From NCBI GenBank assembly GCA_025769875.1, contig JAGFNK010000066.1:96625-160624 (forward strand): a stretch of DNA of 64,000 nt. Direction: 5' to 3'. The notes beneath the pieces are model-generated. The model saw only the letters and a program-made list of their open reading frames with translations, was not told the origin of the DNA and searched no databases. The number at the start of each line of letters is the position of its first letter. Positions within the stretch are counted from its first letter, which is position 1. Positions 45,224-56,499 of this stretch are shown in pieces. The DNA is from Russula earlei (lineage: Eukaryota > Basidiomycota > Agaricomycetes > Russulales > Russulaceae). The position numbers were made by a program, and so were the translations under genes.

Positions 45224-47645
45224 ATGCTGCGCTTCTGGACCCGTCCACTTCGGCCTACCCTCACATCATTCTCTCGTACAGTCACGTCACAGTCAACTCT
45301 TGAATTCGTGAGTTTTAATTTCGACCCTCGAATCATCGTCGCAAGCTATCCCGCCAAACATACCATGCTCAGACGCCTCACTAGAATATTTGATCCTATT
45401 ACGGAAATCTTATTCTAACAATCATGCATTACATAGAATAGGGCCCTCTATGCCCCTCTTTCAGAACTAGACCCTGTAGTTCAGAACATCATTGACAAGG
45501 AGACATGGCGGCAGTATTCTGGTCTCGAGCTCATTGCCTCAGCGGTGCGCGCTCCCCCCTCCAGTCATTCGTATCCCTGACGCATCTCCGTGCCACGTAG
45601 AACTTAACTTCTCGTGCAACGATGGAGGCAAATGGCTCCTTCCTGACCAACAAGCTCTCTGAAGGCCTCCCCAACGCGCGTTACTATGGAGGCAACGACG
45701 ACGAACTTGAGATTCTCTGTCGCGAGCGAGCGCTCCAGGCCTTCCACCTTGATCCTGTCATCTGGGGTGTCAATGTTCAGCCCTATTCTGTATTGCAGCC
45801 CCAAGACCGACTGATGGGTCTCGGTCTGCCGGATGGTGGCCATCTCACCCATGGGTACTACGTAATTCTTTTCCCCCATATGTACCTAGGTTGTTCCGGC
45901 TCATTCCTCATCAGTAAAGATGGATTTTAGTTTCTGTCAGTTTCTCACCTCAGGAAACTGAAAAAACCAGTGGAAAACAGGAAACCGGGGAGACTGGGAA
46001 ACCCATGTCTGGTTTCCCAGAAACAACCTGAGAGTATCTTTCATGGAAACCTAAGAAACTAACAGAAACCTTTGAAAGTATGGAAACTGGTAGAACTATA
46101 GTATAGTAGGAAAAAAATCACTGAAAATGGTCAGAAATAGGGTATATGTCGTTTCTACTTGTAATTGGAAGTTGATTCAAGCTGGTACGGATCTAAGCCT
46201 TGAGGGGACTCTCAGGTAGGGTATATACAGATCAGCATGGAATGCAGATATCATTGAGGCATCAGCATGATGAAGGGATTCATCATCACCATCATTGTCT
46301 GCACATTCCAGTGCAAGGTGCCAGCATCGCTCACTCAGATGGTTGATGTGACCATAGAAAACTTGAATTGTTTTCCAGTGTGCTTCATGATGTCTACCAG
46401 GTTTCCCAGTTTCTGGGTTTTTGGTTTCCAGAAACTGGGAAACCAGCGGAAACCAACAAAAACCTGGGAATTTTTTTTGTGGTTTGCTGATGCTCGCAGA
46501 CAGCCAAAAAGAAGATGACTGCGTCGTCGATTTACTTCCGGTCTTTCCCATATGCGGTTGACCCCGGTACGCAGCTTATAGACTACGTTGGTCTCGCCTC
46601 GCAAGTGCACATATTCAAACCTCGTCTCATCATCTGTGGTGCATCCGCATATCCCCGTGATTGGGATTACGAAACACTTCGTAAGATTGCAGATGAGCAC
46701 GGGGGATACTTGATGGCGGATATCGCTCATACGTCTGGTCTTGTCGCCGCCCAAGAACTAGCTGATCCCTTCAAATACTGCGACGTCGTGACGACGACAA
46801 CATGAGTCTCGGCTATTCTTGGAACCGACGTGTCTGAATTCGTCATAGACACAAGACACTTCGCGGGCCGCACGCAGGCCTCGTCTTTTTCCGCAAGGAC
46901 GGCGAGGCTCGTAAAGATCTCGAGAAATGCGTGAATGACGCCGTGTTTCCCGCATGTCCGGGCGCGTTCCACAACAACACCATTGCGGGGATTGCGACCG
47001 CCCTGTTGCAGGCGGCGCAGCCGTCCTGGAAGGCATATGCACAGCAGGTGATCAAGAACGCGAAGGCACTTGCGGATGAACTCCTCAAACACGGGTACAA
47101 GCTCCAGACCGGCGGAACAGACAACCACTTTGTGCTCTGGGATCTTCGCCCGCTCAAGCTGACTGGGTCCAAATTCGGCGACCTTGTCAGCATCAACAGT
47201 ATGTTTCACCCTCGCATTCTTTGGTTTCTGTTCTCTGACAACTGAGAACGCGGTGTCCGGCGACTCGTCGGCTCAAGTGCCCGGCGGCAGCCGCATTGGC
47301 ACCGCTGCGTTGACATCCCGTGACATGCAGGAGGAGGACCTCCGAACTGTTGCCAACTTCCTCCACCGGGCCGTGCAGCTCTCGCTGTTGGTGCAGAAGG
47401 AGTCCGGAAGCAAGCTATTAAAGGACTTTGTGCGTGCAGCGACGGTGCATGAGGAGGGCAAGTTCGGTGCTCAAAAAGTCGCTGAGCTCCGGCGCGAGGT
47501 GCGCGAGTTCGCACGACGATGGCCGCTCCCGGAATCACGGGACCGATCACGCGGCCACGGGGGATTGAGGAGGATGATTGACTCATCAGAGGTATCAGAG
47601 GCGACAAAAGATTCAACGTTGTGGGCGGGAGGAGGTAGAAAGTGA
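45224..47645 (+). pseudogene. SHM1: mitochondrial serine hydroxymethyltransferase, decayed
   Basis: Converts serine and THF to glycine and methylene-THF when intact. Exon 1 (45224-45307) encodes a presequence (MLRFWTRPLRPTLTSFSRTV), then [78 protein letters not shown] (with the PLP lysine) and AVSGDSSAQVPGG. Lesions: ASEN reads ASAN; about 12 residues after VNVQPYS (the GSTANFA block) are missing; the intron at 46802-46848 begins ATGAGT instead of GTGAGT; SQGGPHNN-type sequence reads CPGAFHNN; the join near 47200 is out of frame and lacks about 12 residues; the tail overruns the usual end. One intron (45862-46499) is swollen by an inserted repeat. It looks like a once-complete gene now degenerate. 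Confidence 0.85.
45925..46470. repeat. GGTTTCC-rich insert in a SHMT intron
   Basis: The intron between LTHGYY and TAKKKM of the SHMT gene is 638 nt instead of about 55. Its body is dominated by GGAAACC/GGTTTCC and CAGTTTCT words in both orientations, with partly inverted ends (GGAAACCGGGGAGACTGGG left, CCCAGTTTCTGGG right). This suggests a small non-autonomous element or MITE. No clear target duplication found. Confidence 0.5.
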
Positions 47646-48997
47646 TTTGCCCTTTCTACATCGATACCATTTTTGGATATCATTTTGAGTGCAAAATTAA
47701 ACCTCAACAGTTTCTCAATCTCATCAGATTACCTTGAAACTTTGACAGTAGAGCCTTATATACTGTATCTAGGTACCGAAGTCAAGGTTGAGGTTGTTGA
47801 GAAGGGAAACCCTGATTTAGGTTAGTAAGTCCTCCAAGTACTCATGAATGCCTTGGAACACAAGACGGGCAGAGATGACAGAGCATGTGAGCGGAGATAG
47901 AGGTCAACTTGCTGGACCGGGACGAGATCGAAGGGATTGGGATTCAAGGATTCCAATCCCCTCGATCTCGCGGGCCAAGACTTTAAGTCTAGCCATCACT
48001 AACAAGCGGCGACCAAAGCCTGAGGCGAAAAGCAACCAGGGTCGGGAATGTTTCAAAAGACCACCAATGTGATAGTTTCGGGATTTCGGGAAAATGAACG
48101 ATTTTTGGGCAAGGAAAGAGCTTGCAGAAGGGGCGCAGATCCGCCTAATAACGAATCCGGAAGGGACGTCACCGTGAATGTCAGCTCCAGGAATAGTTTC
48201 TGCATCGTTGCTGCCAATATTTCCCAATGTGACATTGGAATAAGGGACAAGTCGACTGGACAAGTGAGACAGTGCTGCTCGACTCGAGGGGAGCAACTAT
48301 GTTTCTCAAGCAGGGGTCAAAGTATGATTTCGACGATGGATATGTCGCGAGACCTTGACTTGTCACCACAGGCAAGATTGGCCAGACATCCAGCATAAAA
48401 GGGCTTTTGATTGTCAACCGATCTAAAATTGATTGATCAGTAGTCATCATGGACACTGTGCAACAGACATACGCCGGAAATATGCATATCTTCCTTCCCA
48501 CGAATCTTGGGAGGGGCCACCGATCGTAGTCAAGGAGCGGGAGCCGCAAGGCCATAATGACTGGACAAAACTGGTGTGTAATGAGACGTGATAAAAAAGA
48601 GGCCAAAGGCGACTAACCCTTGGATGACACCGGCATGCATCCCGTCTGCGTTGCGGTGAGGACACCATTCACCTCGGGCTGCGACTATGTCTGGGAAAAT
48701 ACTTCGTGAATGAACCGCGGGGAGCCGAATGGCCCCTGTTGAGCACTGAATGTATGTATTTCTCAGGTCCTTGTACTTGTCAGTCGGTGCCGCTTGTGGT
48801 TGTGGTAAACGTTTCTGCTGTTGGTAGACGGCAACGAGGGGTGGCTACTGAATCGAATTGTCGGCACATACATGAGCCATATTACAGGTGGGAAGGGGGT
48901 GCCCACGAGGAAGTGGAGAGAGTAGATTCTTCGCGCGCTGTGCTTTATCACATTTCGATCGGACGATTTAAAGATCAGTTCACGCTCTCACACCAAA
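47646..48997. other. gene-free interval with short inverted repeat
   Basis: About 1.35 kb with no supported gene. At 47880-47965 a segment (GAGCATGTGAGCGGAGAT..., GGATTCCAATCCCCTCGATC) is matched, largely inverted, at about 51426-51490 beyond the next gene. Otherwise nothing recognised. Confidence 0.4.
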
Positions 48998-51264
48998 ATG
49001 CCTGGACTGGGCCCTCCGAAAACTCGTCGTTGCCATGTTCGTCCTCCACGATGCTTTTTGCCGTCGTCCGGTGTGCTTACCCATATTTGATTCGCATCCA
49101 AAGTATTTCGATGCGCAAGGTAACCAAGTCCAACGTGGAGGCGAATTCGGCTGCCCGCGAAATGCGTCAACCTGTCACTTCATTCACCCGTCCAACCCAG
49201 AATGGAGTACAGTGCCCGCCAACGCGAATACGAGTGGTACGAGTACTGACGCGCGCGCAGACACCTGGAGGCCCGCTGGTGACGTCTCGCCTCGACACTC
49301 CCATTCATCACCCACATCTTACCACGGACGTGACAGAAGGCTATCCCTCTCGACCGATCGCCAGCGTGGTGCCTTCGACTCAAGCTCCAGGCGAAGCCGG
49401 ACGCCGCCTCGTGGGAGTAGCACGCATCACCGTGGCCGCAGCCCTCCCCGTAGTCCCCGACGGGTTGGTAGTCCACCACCTCGTCGCCTCAGCACCACCC
49501 GTGACGTCCGGCGTCTTCCTCGTCGTTCGCCCTCACGCCAGCGCTACTCTTCCTCCAATCATCCCCGTTCATACGATCGACCGGACCCCGGCCCCAAGAA
49601 CGTGTCTAGACCTCCGCCATCGTCAATGGGCCCTGGCAACCCCTCGTTCGAAAAGCAGACCAGCACCGCTCCTGTCCTCCCTCTCAGAGCCACAGCCGCG
49701 CCGTCATCTTCCACTGCCACAGCGTCTACCATACCGAAACCCTCATCCGTCACCGCTTCGACGACGGCCTCTGGTCCTGCCAAAGCGCCCTCGCTGCCGT
49801 TGCCGGAACGTCTCCCGCCACCTCCCTCGATAGATCCCGCGCCACCAATCGACGGTTTGACACCCGAACAACGGCGAGCTGTGTGGGAGAAGCGCATTGC
49901 GTAAGTTCTACCTCATCGCATCCTACGGCAATCTCACATCTCGTCAGTTTGATCGCAGATGCTACCCAGGAATACATGGACCTCGGAAAGCTAGAGAAAG
50001 ACGTCCAGTCTCGTCGACGCCAATTTCAGTTGCCCGCGTTCGACACTCTCCCTTCCGATGTCAAAGACGCCTTTCGAGCCGGCCTCAAAAATGCTGAGGC
50101 CAGCTGCGAAAGAAAAAAAGTTTCCCTCAACAGCTCCATCGACAAGCTGTCCGAAACTGATTTCTGGCTCCCCATTCCCTCTCAAAAGGTTGGCGATATG
50201 GAGGCCAGGCTGAAGGAGGCAAAGACGTTGTTGGGAGGGTTGGCGGACAGCGTCAGTCAGTTGTACAAGCGCATCGAGAGCCTGCACGGACAGCGCTACG
50301 GTCACCCCGGCACAAAACCGTCGAGTGCGGATGATGGCGCAAAGACGGCTGGCGAGGCCGCCGGCGACGGAGATAGCCGCAAAAAGAAACGACAACGGCT
50401 CTCCATCGGGGGCAGTGACGCCGTGGCGGATACGGTCTCGCATGATGTGCGCGATGACATCGAGTCGATCACAGACACCATCCGAGAGATTGAAGACCGT
50501 CTGCTGGAGGTCGAGAACGACATGACACAACACTCTCGCAACATCCTGGAGCAACTCGAGGTAAACGTGGACGAGAAGATCGAGGAGATCGCGCGGAGCG
50601 CCGACATCTCCGCTCTGGTGGAGGCGCAGCTCCGTCCGCAAACGGCCCAGACGATCCAGGCGTTCGACGAGAGCCTCGCTCAGGCCGATCGAGATATCGG
50701 GGAACTCGCACATGAGATGGCGGACCTCATCTCTCAATTAGACGTGCTCCAGCGCGACGACGACCTCACCACGCAGCAATATGCGGCGGATCGGGAATCG
50801 CTCGCTCAGGTACGCAAACATTTCTTTTCCTTCGCGTAGTTCTCTGCCTCACGAGGAAACGATTGCCCGACCGACCCCTGCAGTTGATGAAGGCCGATCA
50901 GGAGAATGCCGAAGCGATCACGCGCCTACAGGAGGAGGCCAAGACTCTGCGGAGCGCCTTGACGGCCCATGCGACGCGCGCGCTGCCAGCGGAACCCGCT
51001 CTGCCGCTCTCCGGTCCATTCATGGAAGCCATCAAGACGACCATCGTGGCGCAAGTGCACGAGCAGATCCTTCCCATTGTCACGCAAACACGCGCCGAGA
51101 TCGAACGCATCGCCGAGACGCGGGACGTGGAGCTCTACGAAAAGCTGAGGGACAAGCTCAACCAGAGCTCCAAGATGTCCCAGCTGATCTCGACATGGAT
51201 CGAGCATAATCCCGACGCTGCCGCGGCGAGGGCGCAGATCGGTGGCGCTGGTAGTTCAGATTAA
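48998..51264 (+). CDS. CCCH-like zinc finger / RS-rich / coiled-coil protein, 692 residues
   Basis: Four exons (48998-49036, 49104-49900, 49948-50809, 50884-51264) translate in frame to 692 residues. The start MPGLGPPKTRRCH joins YFDAQGNQVQRGGEFGCP and STCHFIHP, giving a C..C..C..H arrangement like a divergent CCCH finger (RNA-binding type). Next comes a long Arg/Ser/Pro region (RSRTPPRGSS, HHRGRSPPRSPRRVGSPPPRR) typical of splicing-related proteins. The C-terminal 400 residues are helical: PEQRRAVWEKRIALIADATQEY, then KKKRQRL (a probable NLS), and extended coiled coil (IEDRLLEVENDMTQHSRN, MKADQENAEAITRLQEE). I know similar uncharacterised Agaricomycete proteins but no named family. A nuclear RNA-related role is inference. 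Confidence 0.75.
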
Positions 51265-51931
51265 CTAGTTTGGATTTGGCACTGTACTCCCTATCCAGTG
51301 GGTGTGTCGCAAACATGAAGTCTTTCGAAAGCATCACAGTATAGGCCCAATGTTTTTGGACCATGTAAGGAAGTGGATCTAAGAGAAAAGCAAACTAGGT
51401 TCAGCATACCCCTGTCGTCGTCTTGGTATTGGATTCCAATCCCCTCGATCTCACCTCGATCTCCGCTCACACGCTCTGTCAGGGTAAACAAGATGTGTCC
51501 CCTCGCCATTAAGTGAAGTAGAAGAATGACATGCCATTCTTTGGTTGATAGACGATCATGGTCCTGTGGAAGGAGGAGAGGGCCCCAGAGGGACGCTAAC
51601 AAATACTCTTGTTGAATGTTCGATACCGTTGACGCGAAAAGTTCTTGCCGAGAGGCGAACCGAACGGGAACAACGTAGATCTTAGCTTTGAAAAGGGGAG
51701 GTAACAAGGAAAATGGTACGTTGGAGGTGGCTAAGTGGTATCTGGAACCGAGGCAAACAATTCAGTGAGGGGCCTACGAATGGCAGGTACTTTGATATTC
51801 CGAACTTGAACGCGTCGTACGAAATAAAATAGAGAGTCGCAGGTCACAGTCACGTGCAGCCCTGTGCGTACTACGTCTGCAAAATGTCCGGACATACAAA
51901 CCCCACCGCATCTCGCCTCTAAATACCACAC
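51265..51931. other. intergenic interval
   Basis: About 670 bp between the CCCH-like gene and the cystathionine gamma-lyase gene. Holds the short repeat GGATTCCAATCCCCTCGATC near 51432 also found at 47.95 kb. Minus-strand open frames lack support. Confidence 0.4.
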
Positions 51932-53305
51932 ATGGGCACTGGAAAGAGGCTGGACGGATTTGGAACCCGCGCAGTTCACGTTGGATCTGACCCAGATCCT
52001 AGCACTGGTGCGCTCATACCCGCCATTTCTTTGAGCCCTACGTATAAGCAGGAGGCTGTTGGGAAACGCAAAGTGAGGATGAAGGAATGCCCGTTGCATT
52101 CTTCTCCCAAATCTAAAGTGATCTAACTATAGGGATTCGAATATTCGCGCTTGGGAAACTCCAATCGAAGCGCCCTTGAACAAACCCTGGCATCGCTCGA
52201 ATCGGGAGGTGCTTACGCCCTCGCTTTCGCCTCAGGCTGCGCCACCATCGCCACCGTCATTCAGTCCTTGGGTCACAATGCTCAGATCATCAGTGTCAAT
52301 GACGTCTATGTGGGCACTTTCAACTACTTGACTCGTGTTGCCAAGGAGAGCCAGGGCTTAGAAACAACTTTTGTTGACCTCGAGAACGCCGATGAGGAAC
52401 AAGTTATTCATGCCCTCCGTGATAACACTAAGGTTTCCCCTCACCTTAACTTCCATCGACCCTTCTGACCTCTGCTCCTAGCTGATATGGATAGAATCTC
52501 CGACAAATCCAACGATTCGGGTGATCGATATACCTCGCATCGTTGCCATCGCGAAGGCACATCCCTCGCACCCTCTAGTCTTAGTGGACAATACCTTCTT
52601 ATCACCATTTTATTCGTCACCCCTACTTCAAGGAGCGGATATCGTTCTGCACAGTCTCACGAAATACGTGAATGGTCACTCCGATGTCGTGATGGGAGCA
52701 GTGATTCTTCCTCAACATCATGCTGCTCTCCGCGACCGCCTCGCCTTCCTTCAAATCGCAATTGGTGCTGTTCCGAGTGCGTATGATTCTTAATGGTACA
52801 ACGTGGAGCGAAGACGTTACACTTGCGAATGAAGGAGCACGGACGCAACGCATTGTTGGTTGCGCGAGCTCTGGAGAAGAGTCCGTATGTCAAGGAGGTC
52901 ATCTATCCTGGCCTCGCCTCCCACCCACGACACGAGCTTGCGCGTCGGTCCCTGTCGCCACATGCGGTCCGGTTCGTCCAGGAAGAATCGGAACATAACT
53001 TAGATGGGTCCTTCCCGTATGGAGGCATGGTCTCATTCCGTATCCGTGGCGGGCGCGAGGAGTCGCGTCGCTTTCTCACTGCAACCCGTTTGTTCGTGTT
53101 GGCAGTGTCACTTGGTGGCGTGGAGAGTCTAGCAGAATTGCCTGCTCTCATGACGCACGATGGCATTCCCGCCGCAGAGCGTGTCATCCTTGGAATCGGT
53201 GATGATTTGATCCGGCTGTCTGTTGGAGTTGAGGAAGGCGCAGATCTTGTTTGGGATCTCGAGCAGGCGTTGCTTGCGGCGGTGGAGGGCATATCTGGGT
53301 TGTGA
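51932..53305 (+). CDS. CYS3: cystathionine gamma-lyase, one frameshift
   Basis: PLP enzyme of reverse transsulfuration, cleaving cystathionine to cysteine, 2-oxobutyrate and ammonia. Three exons (51932-52072, 52133-52432, 52482-53305). Motifs: FGTRAVHVGSDPDPSTGA, GFEYSRLGNSNRSALE, FASGCATIAT, LIWIESPTNPTIRV, VLVDNTFLSPF, the PLP lysine in HSLTKYVNGHSDVVMG, then VQRGAKTLHLRM, GMVSFRIRGG and SLGGVESLAELPALMTH. Near 52790 the expected Asp-(Cys/Ser)-Trp-Met reads TCT TAA TGG: one base short, giving a stop. Restoring one base gives 421 residues, slightly longer than usual. Either an assembly error or a recent lesion; catalytic residues on both sides are intact. Confidence 0.9.
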
Positions 53306-53837
53306 TCTATTCGTTGTCGGAGCACCTGGATCAGCCATAGATTCGGGTATTGGTTGTGTGAAGCATCGCTGGTTTGAATGTATGTATTACTCTGGAGACA
53401 AAAGGTATTACCATTCCGTTGGCATCCTCTCGTACAGCTCGACACCGTGGATCCTGTTCTTCCAAATCCACGATCACACTGGAAAGATGACATCGAAACC
53501 ACCCAGCGACCGGAACTCCTGGACCCGTTCACTGCTGTGAAGGATCTGTGCCTATCCGACATCAGAAAAAAACGAAAAGGCTATGTCGTGCTATATAGCT
53601 ACCATAGTGTGTGTACTATTGCTTACTGAGTGTTTTACCATGGGTACTAGTGTTTCACCACCACACTGAGAACACTTTCTAAGCCCCAAAACATCTCTGA
53701 TCTTCTTCAAATTGACAATCTGAGAGGTTATAAGTATTTGGAACATTCCTATATATTTTCCCTGATTTTTTGGTTGAGGTCAAGACCTACATTATGAGGA
53801 GTGAATCACATGTCAGAAAATTGGGAAGGGGCATTAT
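53306..53837. other. intergenic interval
   Basis: About 530 bp between the cystathionine gamma-lyase stop and the TA that flanks the large TIR element. No gene or repeat end recognised. Confidence 0.4.
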
Positions 53838-53839
53838 TA

Positions 53840-54371
53840 TGGCAACAGGGACCGGCCAGCTTGTTATGCTGGCCTGTCCCTGTTTCTGATTGCGAAGACA
53901 GCACACATTTGTAAGCGTCTGAGTAAGAAAAGTGATCAAGGACCCCAGAGACACTATTTTTTTTCACTGTTGTACCAATTCTTGAAGTGGAAATCACATC
54001 ATGGTTATATCAACACTCAGGTGTGAAACCCATGTCAAAGAGAACCCAGCACAATGCATGAACAGAAACAACAAATGTACTGAGACCAACATGACCATTT
54101 ATTAAAAATTTAAAATAAATGTACTTTTGCAGAGGACTGGAATGAGGACACAAGGCGAGTGACAAGGCAGCGATCAGGGATCGCATGCGAGGAAAAGCCA
54201 CGAGATGTCTGGGCTTCGAGCTCTCGCATACGGCCGTGGAAGCAGGTGGTGATCAAGGAGTGGCAAGGTGGAAAGGTAGGACAAACAATGAACGAGAAAG
54301 AGGAAGCATACTATGAAAGAAAGTGGACAACGCCGCGACACAATGACACCTGCATGCACATGATTCCATGG
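53840..54371 (+). repeat. left terminal inverted repeat arm
   Basis: Inverted copy of 56628-56725 plus 57671-58101, with scattered substitutions. Contains AT-rich TTTATTAAAAATTTAAAATAAA near 54100 and the outer hairpin near 53855-53880. Confidence 0.85.
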
Positions 54372-55294
54372 TCAGTGTGTCAATGATGCACACGACGACC
54401 TCGCTGAACGCCTCCATCATGCCCATGGCTGTCTTGGCGGATGCCTCGACAAAGAGGCATCCTGAGCGCGCTGCGAACCCCATGCCTCCCGCTGTGGGCA
54501 CCTGTCTGGAGTATTCTTGTTGGCAGAGAAGGATGTTTGGGGTAGTGACGTTGGGATTGGATGGTGATGTTTTGTTGTTCAATTGTATTTACCTAGTCCA
54601 GCTTGTTACTGACGACAACCTTGACGACTTCCAGCGGGACGTAGTTCTCGATCTCCTCTGGCCAGAGTGGGAGCGCCTCAAACACCTTGTGACTTGACAC
54701 GTTGTACACTGATGTATATAATATGATGTGAGTGCGCACACAAGAGGAGATGAGACGAGAACACAGAGGAGGATCCGTACCGAGGATGATGCCTTGCGTG
54801 GTGCGGTAGTACAACGACATGATAGTGCAGAAGCGTTCTTGGCCTGCAGTATCCTGCAGCACGTCCTGCAACATTCAGCGTCTCTCTCCTTCCTTACACA
54901 CAGGCGTGCATGCACCCATATACTCCTCTTGACCCTTCACCCATGGACCTCCATTTTATGCGCCTAATCGCAAGCAGAGTGCCACATCAACCCGTGGGAG
55001 CGAAACAGCAACAACAGCAAAAATGACGTCATCGTCGAGTAAGCAAAAGAGAATGGGACTGACAGAAGGGGGGGGGGAGGGGTGGGGAGAGAAGGCGGGA
55101 AAAGGCGTGTGCCACCTCACCCGAAAGTCGACGCCAATCGTCGCGCTGGCCTCATCCTCAGGCAGCCACTGCTTATCGGAGAAATGGAGCTTTAGGCTGC
55201 TCTTCCCCACGGACGAGTTTCCGATGAGGAGCAGCATGACATTGATGAGCTCTTGCAACTGCGCCTGCGAGTGTGAGCGTGCTTGTGGTGTCAT
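54372..55294 (-). pseudogene. Rab18-like small GTPase, truncated, inside TIR element
   Basis: Small GTPase of the Rab family by sequence. Exon 55294-55121 gives VMLLLIGNSSVGKSSLKL (G1), KQWLPEDEASATIGVDFR (switch I with G2 Thr). A 23-nt exon (54963-54941) gives AHKMEVHG, flanked by AG/GT. Later exons give QDTAGQERFCTIMSLYYR (G3), YNVSSHKVFEALPLWPEE, VSNKLD (G4) and LFVEASAKT (G5). The strand normally reading KKVKLSIW before G3 is missing and the exon join there is out of frame. At the C-terminus the frame runs into the transposon arm (..TLTMES, then Cys-rich arm-encoded residues) and lacks a terminal prenylation motif. Retained introns show capture from genomic DNA, not mRNA. Probably non-functional as a GTPase. 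Confidence 0.8.
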
Positions 55295-55299
55295 GCGAT

Positions 55300-56020
55300 C
55301 ACGTGCATTTGTGTGTCGTGTAGTCGTGTGCCATGCGAGTGGCTGGCTGTCATCGGTCAGTCAGACATGGGTTGGTGGTGATTTTGTGGGGCTTGTAGAG
55401 TTTGTGGTCGCCATACACTTGCACACGTGTCGAGATGAGTGTGGGGTATTTACATTGGGTGTTGGGAGACAGAGTGGTGGCATGTGTTGTGTATTGGACT
55501 GGTGAGTTGGCACGTTTGGAGATGCTGTTGTAGAGGGCCGTGGTGGTAGGTAGAGGTGGGACTCATGGCCACTGTGGGATCCAAGGGGGCTTGGTCGTGC
55601 TCTCGGTCGTGTGGCTCGCATTCCGGCAGGTACGGTATAGTGGCCACGCACTAAGTGGCTGCACGTCCACTAAAAGTGGCTAGCCGCTCCAAACCAAACT
55701 GAGAGAGAGAGCCTGAGAGCCTGAGAGCCATGTTTCCCTTATTGGAATACAAAATCCAAGGACAGGTATACCAGTACATACTACATCTATTTGTGCGTCT
55801 GTACAGTCGATCCCTCCATATTGTGTGCAGGCATGGCTTGGTATTGTCGGCATCAAGCATTATCTGCCTTTGCTTCGTTCACTTGATTACAGCAATTATG
55901 ATTCCCAAGAAACAGGAACATAACTATGGAGGATGAAAACTCCCACTCTTCCTCCATCTGTACTCCAACGAGTGGGCCTGAAAAGAGGGTGAGGTCTGTA
56001 AAGATTGCTTTCTAAATTAT
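55300..56020. other. central part of TIR element without recognised gene
   Basis: About 720 bp between the Rab fragment and the second captured fragment. Minus-strand open frames (55361-55651, 55651-55860) are Pro/His/Thr-rich and have no known domain. It may include the captured promoter region of the Rab gene. Confidence 0.35.
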
Positions 56021-56499
56021 GTAGGCAAAAGCCCGAAGCATGTCATCCTCTGGTTCATCCTCGTCAGGCTTGCCTGGCTCAGGTTCTGGGTATGGCTCGA
56101 CCTTCTTCAGCTGGCATATGTCTGGGACATTGAAACCCTGCGAAAAAAGAAAACGTAAAACTCAACTCGGGCGTCATGTAATGGATGGTCCAGGCTGGCA
56201 GGCAACTCACGTTCATGTTGGATACCTCCTCACAGGGTACAGTTCACGACTTTGGCATCCATTCCCAGGCCCTTCTCCGCAAAGCCTAACCACAACTCAC
56301 AGAAATTCTTGCCGCCTGTCAGGATGCGGTCAGATTCGATGGTCGCACTGCGGGCTTCGAAGAAACCTGGACAACATGGCTGAAGTTTCGTGGCATTGAG
56401 CACAAGCTGCACAATCAAGGAATTTGGCACAAGTAGCGCTCGCACGCCCGACAGAGATTCAGGCTCGCGACAAAAGTCACCAAAGGAGATTGTGCCCAT
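56015..56499 (-). pseudogene. second captured gene fragment, unidentified, spliced
   Basis: Reads on the minus strand GTISFGDFCREPESLSGVRA, VVNCTL-adjacent sequence in one frame, and after a well-formed intron (donor GTGAGT, acceptor TTTCGCAG; about 56139-56210) GFNVPDICQLKKVEPYPEPE and an acidic C-terminus ending MLRAFAYII with a stop at about 56015. Words CCPGFFEARSATIESD and GGKNFCELWLGFAEKG look like a conserved folded domain, but I cannot name the family. The upstream frame stops just before PCEEVSNMN, so a one-base shift separates the two parts. Same orientation as the Rab fragment. Confidence 0.5.
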
